NCBI GenBank assembly: GCA_027579435.1
Contig: JANBPK010001023.1
Span: 9,263 to 20,396 of the forward strand
DNA from: Candolleomyces eurysporus
Taxonomy: Eukaryota > Basidiomycota > Agaricomycetes > Agaricales > Psathyrellaceae
Length of the DNA: 11,134 nt
Direction of reading: 5' to 3'
Shown here: positions 1 to 7,438 of the stretch, piece after piece
Position numbering within the stretch: position 1 is the stretch's first letter
Layout of the letters: each line of letters starts with the position of its first letter
The notes under the pieces: model-generated
What the model was told of the DNA's origin: nothing
Database searches by the model: none
What the model saw: only the letters and a program-made list of their open reading frames with translations
Position numbers and translations under genes: made by a program

Positions 1-2081
1 CNGCACGNGCGGCNAGCTCTGCTCTNAACTCCTCTTCTNGAAGTCGTCGTCAAACGATCTCGGCTTAAANCGTTCTGCCGAGATTTCGTTAGCGATGTGA
101 GTATANTCNTGACAATCGTCAANATCAAACTCACTGGTCTGCGGAGCCTCATAGTCAGGCGAAGGAGATCTTGATCTCTTGCGACTTTGGGGCTGCGACC
201 CGATTGAGACNAAATCGGAGTCCTCTGCCTCTGTGACCTCCATTATCTCCGTCATCGGCGACGGAGATCGGGATGGAGCCATCTCCAAGTCCTTGTCCTT
301 TTGAAGGACATCCGGGTCTTGACGGACACCGGACTCTATCTCCAGCTTCTTCATAGTCTGGACGGTCTTTCGAACGTCTAGACTGGAAGCTGCTCTGCGC
401 GATGCCTCAACTGCAGAGTAGATGGACGGAGGAGTGGGCCTCTTCTGTACCGGCACCTCCCGCTCAACACGAGATACAGCGCCACTCCCAGTGATAAGAG
501 TGACAGTATGCGTTTTCTTAGGAGCAGGAGGGGTAGGAAGAGGGCGAGGAGGACGAGTAGGAGGAGGAGAGTATTTAGAGCGTGGGTGAACCTTGTGGTC
601 CGGGGAGAAGAAGTCAATGGGGACTGATCCTCCAGGTCCCTTTTTGCTCCCGAGAGTGATTCCGGGAAAGGGAGCGTCGCCCCACCTACCACCCGTGATA
701 GAGAACTTCGTAACTTTCCCATCCTTCTTGTGTTGGATGGGGGTATTCGTAGCTCTGCTAATTTCTTCCATCAACTCGGGCATAGTATATGGTTCCCGAA
801 GTTGGTTGGAAGATGGGGCTGGAACCTTGCGGTTACCACGGGCAGTCATACGACCATTGGTTCTAGGAACCAGCGGTTTGGTAGAGGGGGGAGGAGGATA
901 GGAATGGATGGCGACATTAGTCTGCGACATCCCAAGAGAAACTTCCGGAGTAGGAAGGATATCGAATGAAGAGTCGGATGACCCTTCGGATGAGAAGGAA
1001 GGAGAAGGGGAAGGGCGATCGGTGGATTTGGAGGTACTGGGCCCAGCTTGGTCTGGAATTTCTTCCAGACGGGCCATAGAGGCGGCCAGGCTCTGCGACG
1101 CTTGGTCAGCAAGAGCGGTGGCGGCGAAAAGTCGGTCGTCATCTCCGAACTCGTAATCCGAGTCGGAGTCCGAGACGTCGGCGGCATGGGCGCGGGCCTT
1201 GCCCTTGGATTTGGCGGACTTGCCGCTCTTACCACGCCCACCGCGTTGACGTTGTTTCTTCCCCTGATGCTGCTGCTGCGGAACAAATTCCGCGCGCTGC
1301 TGAGGGGGCGCTGAANGGGTAACGACCCTTCTGCTGCGAATGAAACTGGGGGGGACCCCTTCTTATGCTTCACCGCAGAAATGCGGTTGGCAAGGGGTTT
1401 AACAGCAGGACGCTGTTTCCTCTCCCACTCGGTGACGAGATACCCTTTGGTATCCTCGAGCTTGAGGTCATCCTGGTTGATGTCTCGAACCAGGAGAGGC
1501 ATGATGGTACGGTAGAATTCTGGGAGCTTCATAATAAGAAGCATCGACAGAACCTCGTCGTCGAAGTTGATGCCGGCCTTGGACAACTTGGAAACCAAGT
1601 CGTCAAAGGGGCCCAGCTCCTTATGGGGATTAGAAGTCCCGGGGAGCTGGAATCTCATGAGTTGCATGAACCATGAGAACTTCTGGGACGACGACGTCTT
1701 CCCATACTTGCCTTTGAAGGTGGACCAGGTGCCCGCTGCATCATCCTCGTTAACGTGGATGTGCAGGGACTCCTTGATGCGGAGCTTAAAAGCTCCGATC
1801 GCAGAATCATTATCCGCGATCCACTTCAACCTAAGCTCGGCGTTGAGCTTCTTCGCTTCGGCCGAATATTTTCGGGCCGGCACGGCCTCGGTTCCAGCCT
1901 CTGAGTCCGCAGGAATTGCGGCGGTATCAACGAGCTCATCCGGGAGCTCGGATTGTCCGCTGACAATCTGCCAGAGGGACTGGAACTGGAGATAGGAGCG
2001 CATAGCGCTCGCCCAGCGGGTATAGTTGGAGCCGTCAAAGACGGGAACGACGGAGAGGTTGTTTGCGGCGGTGGAAGACAT
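1..2081 (-). CDS. Copia-type Gag-like protein, partial (runs off left edge; one frame break at an N)
   Basis: Starts at ATG 2081; an in-frame TAG lies directly before it. Residues ~11-42 hold the FDGSNYTRWASAMRSYL pattern of copia gag N-termini (DUF4219-like). Residues ~90-225 resemble the UBN2/gag-polypeptide family: a KGKYG segment, an LMRFQLPG segment, AGINFDDEVLSMLL and a KLPEFY segment. Gag forms the cytoplasmic particle that packages element RNA. The frame is interrupted at N1316 after ~255 codons. If that N stands for two bases, reading continues from 1314 with no stop to position 1, about 437 further codons, giving ~690 residues. This second part has a basic Gln/Gly/Lys-rich tract (~1300-1200), an acidic SDSDSD tract (~1170), and long Ser/Pro-rich disordered stretches. 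No CCHC knuckle and no protease active-site motif are visible. A zinc-knuckle-less gag is, from memory, common in agaricomycete copia elements. The ATG context is poor (T at -3). Confidence 0.78.
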
Positions 2082-2166
2082 CTATGAATAAAGCCTTCAT
2101 CAGTAAAGGCTCTGCGACCAATCGAATAATTTAAAAAGAAAAATAAATTATTGAATGGGCGACCCA
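2082..2166 (-). other. AT-rich spacer between ORF1 and gag, with hairpin and pyrimidine tract
   Basis: This 85-bp gap contains a perfect 9-bp inverted repeat (2125-2133 and 2144-2152) around a 10-base loop that is U-rich in the element RNA. In element orientation the pyrimidine run is followed by CAG at 2114-2112, 31 bases before the gag ATG, which is the layout of a 3' splice site. I see no clear CTRAY branch point within 50 bases upstream. It could be a splice acceptor, a structured leader for gag translation, or neither. Confidence 0.4.
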
Positions 2167-3537
2167 TTACTGCTTTCCGCGCCTAGCCTCTTCCCGACAT
2201 GCTCGAGGGCGAGGAGTATTGTTCTGAAGTCTCAGCAACATTACTACGCCTTCGACCAGATCTCTATTGGGGATAGGCGGAGACGGTCGTGGTGTACCCG
2301 GGTAGTCCGGAGGTGGACTAGACCCGACCACGGTTGTTGTCTCCGAAGGGGGTTGATTCTCCTTATCGGAGTCGGAATCTATCGAATGAGGATCTTCTGG
2401 GATGACACGCTCATCCGTTGAAGATCCGGCCGCGGCGGTCTCAGGGTCTGGGCCAATGTCACGTCCATTCGAGGACTGTGCACCCTGAGTGCCATCTTGA
2501 ACGGCCAGTCTCTGCACTGCACGCGCGGCCAAAGCCTGCCGCACGGCAACCGTAAGAGACTCACTCGACCCAGGCTGACCTGGAGGGACGTAGCCGTCAG
2601 GACGGCGTCTCCAGATATGTGCAGCCTGCACTGGTTGGGGTTGTCGGGGTGTCAATAATGTGGTAAAGGGGTTACGGGAGTTAGGATGCAGGTTCCCGCG
2701 AACAGCGGCCTCCTGCCTACTTTGATCCAGATCTGCTTGAGAAAGGATCGTAGTTTCGGACCTCCTTAACGGTGGACCAACTCGTGAAACCGTAACCGGG
2801 GCTGCGGATCCGCGCCTCCGGCCTCTACCACTGGCACCACCGGTTTCTACCCTATAAGGGTATCTCCCCGGCGTTCCCCGACTGGGCGCATTCGCAGCTA
2901 AATGCGAGTGGTGGCCCAGCGACGGGTTCTGCAATTCGCGGCGATGATCCTCACAATTAGGATCGGCGCAGAAGTTGCAGGCCTGTCTTTGAGGTCGGTA
3001 ACCAGCATCAACCGCAAAGCGATTTACAAAATCGCCGAGTCTGCCAATGGTACGCTCCATGTTACTGAAGCGTTCCTCCATATGGCGGGCTCGGGCCTCC
3101 GACCTAAGTCGGGCGGCTTCGAAATCCCGCCTTCGGTTGTCAGACTCCCAGAATTGTCGCCCAAGCGACTCTGGCATGCGGAATCTATGTCCGAGGGATC
3201 CAAACAGCGTTCGGGAACGCTGATTGACCCAATCAATCCCTTGTGCGAGGACGCTCTCCTCCGATCCCGGAGGAGCATTCCTCCACAAGCGATCTAGGGC
3301 GACGTGAAACGTAAACGTGATCGTTAGCCAGACAAACCACGTAGTCAGCGTCCACTGTGAAGAGGGCGACTGCGGGTTGTACTCGGCAACGTCCAGTACG
3401 ATTCCGTCGGGGCTCATAACTGTTGAACAGCCATGTTCGCAGAAGAGGGAGATCCTGTTGAACTCGCCATTGCAAGTGCAAGGGAACAACCTGCGCAGAA
3501 ACGTAGCCCTAGAATACTGAGTATGATCTGACATCAT
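2167..3537 (-). CDS. ORF1: accessory protein upstream of copia gag, predicted membrane segment, Cys/His clusters, PPxY
   Basis: A 456-residue ORF not recognised as any family. The ATG at 3537 is the first AUG downstream of the LTR TATA box, after an AUG-free, CA-rich leader; a second in-frame AUG (residue 41) lies in the primer binding site. Visible parts: C20, C22, C33, H35, C37 near the N-terminus; a hydrophobic aromatic segment at ~65-82 long enough to cross a membrane; a charged Arg/Glu-rich, probably helical or coiled-coil region at ~127-165; a compact CX2CX4CX2H cluster (C187, C190, C195, H198), not the CX2CX4HX4C of Gag knuckles; a basic Gly/Arg patch at ~236-242; an acidic stretch at ~380-393; a PPDY motif (409-412) in a Pro-rich tail. 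It ends 85 bp before gag on the same strand. No standard copia gene occupies this place. It could be an acquired, envelope-like or regulatory protein, or a captured host fragment. The uninterrupted length and ordered leader argue for real coding; the function is unknown. Confidence 0.68.
   Translation of the reverse strand: MMSDHTQYSRATFLRRLFPCTCNGEFNRISLFCEHGCSTVMSPDGIVLDVAEYNPQSPSSQWTLTTWFVWLTITFTFHVALDRLWRNAPPGSEESVLAQGIDWVNQRSRTLFGSLGHRFRMPESLGRQFWESDNRRRDFEAARLRSEARARHMEERFSNMERTIGRLGDFVNRFAVDAGYRPQRQACNFCADPNCEDHRRELQNPSLGHHSHLAANAPSRGTPGRYPYRVETGGASGRGRRRGSAAPVTVSRVGPPLRRSETTILSQADLDQSRQEAAVRGNLHPNSRNPFTTLLTPRQPQPVQAAHIWRRRPDGYVPPGQPGSSESLTVAVRQALAARAVQRLAVQDGTQGAQSSNGRDIGPDPETAAAGSSTDERVIPEDPHSIDSDSDKENQPPSETTTVVGSSPPPDYPGTPRPSPPIPNRDLVEGVVMLLRLQNNTPRPRACREEARRGKQ
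3404..3420 (-). promoter_or_regulatory. Primer binding site, initiator tRNA-Met half-molecule type
   Basis: In element orientation the sequence directly after the LTR terminal CA is GTTATGAGCCCCGACGG. The first 11 bases are complementary to the anticodon arm of eukaryotic initiator tRNA-Met (GGGCTCATAAC, anticodon CAT), starting at about tRNA position 39. Drosophila copia and Ty5 are known to prime from a 5' half of iMet cleaved in the anticodon arm, and the position here fits that exactly. The remaining bases match fungal iMet only with a one-base offset. There is no TGG typical of a full-length tRNA 3' end. Confidence 0.75.
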
Positions 3538-3658
3538 ACCTTGCTTGTGGCTTGATGGAGGTGAGAGGGGTTGTTGATGCTGAGTGTGCTATAAGCGTGT
3601 GTAGAAGAGTACTTGATAGTACGAGTTGTTCTGTAGAAACTAGCTACTACAAGATGGC

Positions 3659-3666
3659 TATTTATA
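3659..3666 (-). promoter_or_regulatory. LTR core promoter, TATAAATA
   Basis: On the minus strand TATAAATA lies 122 bases upstream of the ORF1 ATG. Transcription would start around 3630. The ~93-base leader down to 3538 has no ATG and is rich in C and A (AUG-free, little structure), as is common in well-translated fungal messages. The promoter would drive the whole element RNA. Confidence 0.65.
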
Positions 3667-3971
3667 CGTTTCTACTATGTGACAGTCACGTCACGGTAAG
3701 TCACTCAACTGGTCTGTGCGCCAGTTGGCTGACTGAGCATTGCGTGCTTAGCACGTCATGCTGACTGAGCCTATGACGTAGTACAATAGGCTACTGACTA
3801 AGGATGACGTAGTATGATGTACATGAAACATGATATCTACGTATGTCGAACTTCTGGCCAAGTCCAGACCTATCTAATAATAGACTACTACGTGTAACTA
3901 CGTGTCCATACGTGTACTATGTCACGTGATAGGTAAGTGATTAGGCGCTGGATAAGACGCCCATTTCACGT
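3666..3971. promoter_or_regulatory. Cluster of eleven ACGT-core motifs in the LTR U3
   Basis: ACGT occurs at 3666, 3688, 3753, 3776, 3807, 3839, 3890, 3900, 3910, 3924 and 3968, eleven times in ~306 bp where about one is expected by chance. Several are full known site shapes: ATGACGTAGTA twice (3774-3784, 3805-3815; CRE/ATF-like) and the palindrome TCACGTGA (3922-3929; E-box-like). ACGT is the core bound by many bZIP factors, and CACGTG by bHLH factors. The cluster lies directly upstream of the TATA box, as an enhancer would. Binding is inferred. Confidence 0.5.
3728..3770. repeat. Direct repeats flanking an imperfect palindrome in U3
   Basis: GCTGACTGAGC occurs at 3728-3738 and again at 3760-3770, 32 bp apart. 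Between and overlapping them, 3737-3761 is an imperfect palindrome centred on CGTGCT-T-AGCACG with outer GCAT/ATGC arms. The spacing is about three helical turns. It probably belongs to the LTR enhancer. Confidence 0.5.
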
Positions 3972-3982
3972 AAAGTTCAACA

Positions 3983-4020
3983 CTTTGCCCTTACATCTAG
4001 CTTATCCCTTGAATAATAGT
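3983..4020. other. Short flank between copia LTR and the decayed KDZ-associated gene
   Basis: Thirty-eight AT-rich bases between the outer LTR end and the first recognisable ATG of the plus-strand relic. It begins CTTTG, the predicted target-site half for the copia insertion. Nothing else is visible. Confidence 0.4.
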
Positions 4021-5420
4021 ATGGATCTTATCCCTGCTTTACATGGCTGGCTCAACACATTAGATGCTCAAGAGCGATTGTCAATCTGCTTTGAGCAAAT
4101 CCTCTAATTCATGACCCTAGCATCATGCCTCAAAGATGACATCAAGCTTGCACAGCCTGCTTGACAAGCCATCAATGAGGCTCAGGTTTTATCACCTTCA
4201 GTTCAACTATTTCTATCATCTGCATGCTCTATCCCTCATTCTCTTGTTGAAAGCCTGTGGGACTGTGTTTGTATTGTCACTTGGAATGACATGATCACTG
4301 CAATGGACCCTCAGCAATAAATTTCAATGTTCACAGACTATTGGCACCATGTTGGAATCAGTAAGTCTCATTTCGATGATCTAGAATCATTACTAAATAT
4401 TGCTGTAAAGTGTACCGGTCAACATACCCCCCACAGAAGATGTGCAAAAANCCCTGGGTACCCACAGACAACAAAAAGGCATCGCACTTTCAAAAGCGGA
4501 GGAGTGTCAAGTGCTGCTTTTTGCATTAGAAGATGGGACCCATCCTGCTTGGTCTGTTCATTTGTACTGTCAAGGTGGATAAATCTACAATGCTGTTTAT
4601 AAGCAATGAGTGATGCCATGTTGATCTAGATTGCAACATCAATTACCACCATAATTTTAGTGTCCAGGGAGGGCAGCAGACATACTATCATGGTGTCCTG
4701 GAGATTCTGCAAATTGGAGAACACTATTTTGCTGAGGTGAAGCTGATTAACTCATGGATCACCCTGATGGTTGTTGCCTGGGTATCTGCAACAAACTGCA
4801 CCCTTTTACAACACAGCAATTTCTCCTAATGGCCATGGTCCTCCTGCAAGCTGGAAGTTCAAGGCTGAGGTCACACCAGAGCACGCTTACAATGGATTTA
4901 CAGCTTTAGCCCTGCTTGAGGACTGTTTTAGGCAGCAGACAGTGCTCAGGGTGCCACATACAGGCTCGGAGGCTGATTAATTTTGTGCGGCAGTGCAAGT
5001 GCTGAACCATCAAAGGCACTTTTATCATCCCAAGGTGTATCATTCATGTGATGTTTGTTCCCAGGTGTGGAATGGTATGTCCTCTCTCAACTTCTGAAAT
5101 TTTTACAGCTCATGTCAAGATAGGAGGGCGCTTTCAGGTGGTTGTCATTGATGGCATCACCATTGGCTGACCATGCTGCGATGTACACAACTGCCAGAAT
5201 CCATTGATGAATACAAAGCACCAACACTGCATGGATCATCACACAGTTTGGTAATAAATGCTGCATCAAAAACCTGTGGGAAGTGGCTGCTGCTTTGCAC
5301 AGCAGTGGTCCAAGGCATTTTGCCTCTTTACTATTGTGTGCTTGGACAGGAAACAAGAGGACCATGAGGAGACAGTAAGGTGAACCCAAGAAAGGAAAGC
5401 AGGAAACACAGACAGAAAAC
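4021..5420 (+). pseudogene. Decayed gene with CxC5/CxC6-like cysteine clusters associated with KDZ transposases
   Basis: Conceptual translation in shifting frames recovers a colinear pattern I recognise from basidiomycete proteins with CxC5 and CxC6 clusters, which accompany Kyakuja-Dileera-Zisupton (KDZ) transposons. CxC5-like part: CLKDDIKLAQPA (~4130-4167), then LLFALEDGTHPAWSVHLYC (~4514-4570). CxC6-like part: NYHHNFSVQGGQQTYYHGVL (~4641-4700), SATNC (~4785-4799), FYNTAISPNGHG (~4804-4840), a TALALLEDCF segment, HSCDVCSQVWNG (~5041-5077), VVVIDGITIG, a TGA at 5168, then PCCDVHNC (~5138-5194). There are at least six in-frame stops (for example after 4104, 4161, 4317, at 4978 and 5168) and at least three frame changes, one near N4451, so it is not functional. 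The end is uncertain; the pattern fades after ~5230, and weak EDHEETVR-like similarity persists to ~5420. Where intact, such proteins are thought to act with KDZ elements; the role is not established. Confidence 0.72.
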
Positions 5421-5474
5421 AGCGGTGCCAATGTTGGTTCCTGCACATGTTGTGCATCCATGTTGGCGCCTGGA

Positions 5475-5506
5475 AACTGAGTGTATGAATGAACTGAGTG
5501 TATGAA
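5475..5506. repeat. 17-bp period tandem duplication
   Basis: AACTGAGTGTATGAA occurs at 5475-5489 and 5492-5506, two copies with a 17-bp period. It looks like a replication-slippage duplication in decaying sequence. Confidence 0.7.
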
Positions 5507-5577
5507 CCCAAGTCAAAATGCCTTGGAATTGCCGTGCAAACTGATGCAACCAGCAGCCTCAGTGCCTCCTTCCGTCT

Positions 5578-7085
5578 TTACTCTGTACAGTGGTGCTCCC
5601 TTGAAAACCATGTAGCCATTGGACGGCTGGCAGCGCACAGGCAATTACAATATGGGTATATTTCCACTGCACCTTGTCTCCATTTCACTGAACTTCTGAA
5701 ATATTTTGTGGCTATTAGAACGTATAAAATGATGAAAATTTCAGTGAAAATCACAAATACATCTATTTGAAAGTCCACACCAGGCACTGCTACATTTCCC
5801 AGTGCTCCTGCAGAGCCACTTTCACCGTGAGCATGATTATGTCCATGGCTATGATTGTCAGGAAAACTGAAACCCAAAGCCACAGAAGGAGGTTTAGCAG
5901 TCTCCGGAAAGGCAGAGATCAGAGCCCATGGAGACACAGTAATAGGCGTTGGTTGGGTATTCAGCAACGCATTATCATCATCTTACCTGTCCGAAAATTC
6001 TGTCCTGGCAATATGAGGCGCAGATGTGCTCCCAGATTCTAAGAAGAAAAAGAAGTCCTGCAATAAAGAGTGCTTGCAACAGTGTCCCCTTCTTGCTGTT
6101 CGAGAAACTGGACCCGCTGGTGCTGACCCATTCATCGTTGGACTCGACCCTCTGATGGCAATGAAGGAGGTGGTTGTCCACCGACCTTGAAGCCCTATCC
6201 GGGTGGGATGAGAGGTGGATGAGTACCTTGGATATGCATGCTCAACCTCGCTTCTGGGATGCTCGATTTAGAGGCTTTGATCTCTTGCCTGGCGTCACAA
6301 TCTGAGTCTTCGGATATGGCTGTGGACAGGAACGAGCCTGGATGGGGGATGAACACCAGGAGGGTGCAAGGGTGCATTCAAGAGTGTCGTCATTTGTGTG
6401 GGGCTGCTGAAGCAGCAGCCTAATCATTGGGGTGTGGGTGGGAGTAAGGGGGAGGAAGGGTCCAGCTTGGTGGAATGGGAGTTCACGCTGGGCAAGGTCT
6501 TTAAAGAGGCCAAGGCAGGGGTGGAGTACAGTCAGCCTTTGCCGAAATTCCAGAATGAGAGAGGAGATGGGAGAGATGGCTAGTGGAATGACATTGTTAT
6601 TGTTCTTGCTGCTGCCCATGTCCATTTGTTGCTTGGGAAGTGGAATGGAAAGGTGGAGGCGTTCCACCATTGCCATTTGCCTGAGGAAGCCCAAATATTG
6701 TATGCATGGGACTAGTAAAAGACAGACTCGAAAGCATGGCTCCAAGTGCTTCGGAACCCCCAAGTGGACGAATGGGCGCGGCAGGCCAAGCGAGATTCAT
6801 TTTCAGGGAGTGAGGGCCACCGTTTGGGTTGGTGGGGATGGAGTCGGTGGGAGGGGTTATCACAGCCAGCTGGAGTTGTGCCAGTGGGTTTGTTGGGCTG
6901 GTTACATTGGCTTACATTGGCTATCGACGGTGAGGACTTCTGGCCACTGTCAAGGGAGAGAGCACGGGCAGGCGAGAGAACGTGCTTATAATTACCAGGA
7001 TATGCGATTGACACAATGACACTTCAAGCTCCTGGCTTGGTTGAGACTTGTGACTGTCCACGCAATTGAGTGCTTTGGTTTCCAT
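5578..7085 (-). pseudogene. Broken minus-strand coding remnant, unidentified
   Basis: No single long frame exists, but short minus-strand frames look protein-like and follow one another. About 7085 has an ATG opening a METKALNCVDSHK segment. About 6920-6600 gives an Asn/Pro/Gly-rich segment (PTNPNGGPHSLKMN, then PLGGSEALGAML) ending in a Gln-rich tail. About 6330-6240 gives SEDSDCDARQEIKASKSSI. About 5967-5760 gives a His-rich stretch (SHGHNHAHGESGSAG) followed by a hydrophobic segment. Possible GT...AG introns can be drawn (for example a 47-50 base one near 6990-6945 and a GTAAGA donor at ~5987), so a degraded or spliced host gene is possible. I recognise no family. It may instead be noncoding sequence with chance frames. 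Confidence 0.25.
6902..6921. repeat. Tandem 10-bp duplication TTACATTGGC
   Basis: Two exact adjacent copies of TTACATTGGC (6902-6911, 6912-6921); a near copy, CTACATTGGC, lies at 7190-7199. The duplication shifts the minus-strand frame of the remnant described here, which fits decay. Confidence 0.7.
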
Positions 7086-7438
7086 GTTGATTGGAGAAAG
7101 GCAGAGTTGTCCGCCCTTGAGAGTCGTTGGGAAGGAATCGAAATTGAGAGCCTGACGGTCAAACGCCACGCTGAGATTTGATCACCAGGCTACATTGGCA
7201 ATCTGTCTTTTCTGCTGGCTTTCAGGTACTTGCCTCAATCCTCAAGCATTCCATAGGTTGTAAAGCATGTAAATCCAAAAGGCGTCAGCTCAAATCACAG
7301 GTGCATGATTTCCAAAGTTAGAAGCTGGACCGTGCACTCCCTACTCCCGCTATAGTAGGCACAGCCTTTCAGGCGCTTACTCTTGTAATAAAAGCTGACA
7401 GTCTGCAACACCACGTTCCCTCAACGCCGATACAACCA
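7086..7438. other. No gene seen
   Basis: I find no convincing coding, RNA or promoter signal in this stretch. A short plus-strand GCKACKSKRRQ frame near 7258 resembles the start of a fungal zinc cluster but ends in a stop without the remaining cysteines. Confidence 0.5.

Larger units (their letters stand above)
1..3982 (-). mobile_element. Ty1/copia-type LTR retrotransposon, 5' part
   Basis: In element orientation the order is 5' LTR (3982-3421), primer binding site (3420-3404), ORF1 (3537-2167, overlapping both), an 85-bp AT-rich spacer, then a copia-type gag-like ORF from 2081 to the left edge. Protease, integrase, reverse transcriptase, RNase H and the 3' LTR are not visible and would lie to the left, if present. 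The base run after the outer LTR end is CTTTG (3983-3987), which would be one half of the target duplication; the other half is outside the window. Assignment to copia rests on the gag fold motifs and on the half-tRNA initiator-Met primer site. Confidence 0.82.
3421..3982 (-). repeat. 5' LTR of the copia-type element (562 bp)
   Basis: In element orientation it begins TGTTGAAC (3982-3975) and ends GTTCAACA (3428-3421), a perfect 8-bp inverted repeat with the canonical TG/CA ends, and is followed without a gap by the primer binding site. A second TGTTGAAC copy lies at 3456-3463 (plus strand), so 3456 is an alternative end, but only 3421 abuts the primer site. The LTR contains the TATA box (3666-3659), an ACGT-rich U3 upstream of it, and the first 39 codons of ORF1 in R/U5. 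The partner LTR is outside the window, so identity and age cannot be judged. Confidence 0.8.

Noticed and set aside
378..722. 114-codon minus-strand frame with a Leu-rich stretch resembling a membrane protein
   Set aside because: It is an out-of-frame shadow of the gag-like frame, which is open and better in composition over the same bases.
846..1316. C-terminal part of the 411-codon minus-strand frame after the N
   Set aside because: After N1316 this frame becomes Pro/Arg/Leu-rich shadow sequence. The neighbouring frame carries the protein-like continuation to the window edge.
3456..3982. Shorter LTR of 527 bp ending at the inner TGTTGAAC copy
   Set aside because: The primer binding site abuts 3421, not 3456, so the 562-bp LTR fits better.
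5087..5549. Minus-strand frames of 72-124 codons rich in Cys, His and Leu
   Set aside because: They are antisense to the CxC6-like relic, whose Cys/His codons generate such frames.
7258..7290. GCKACKSKRRQ, like the start of a Zn2Cys6 DNA-binding domain
   Set aside because: Only two cysteines are present, and a stop follows within ~10 codons; no remaining cysteines in any frame nearby.
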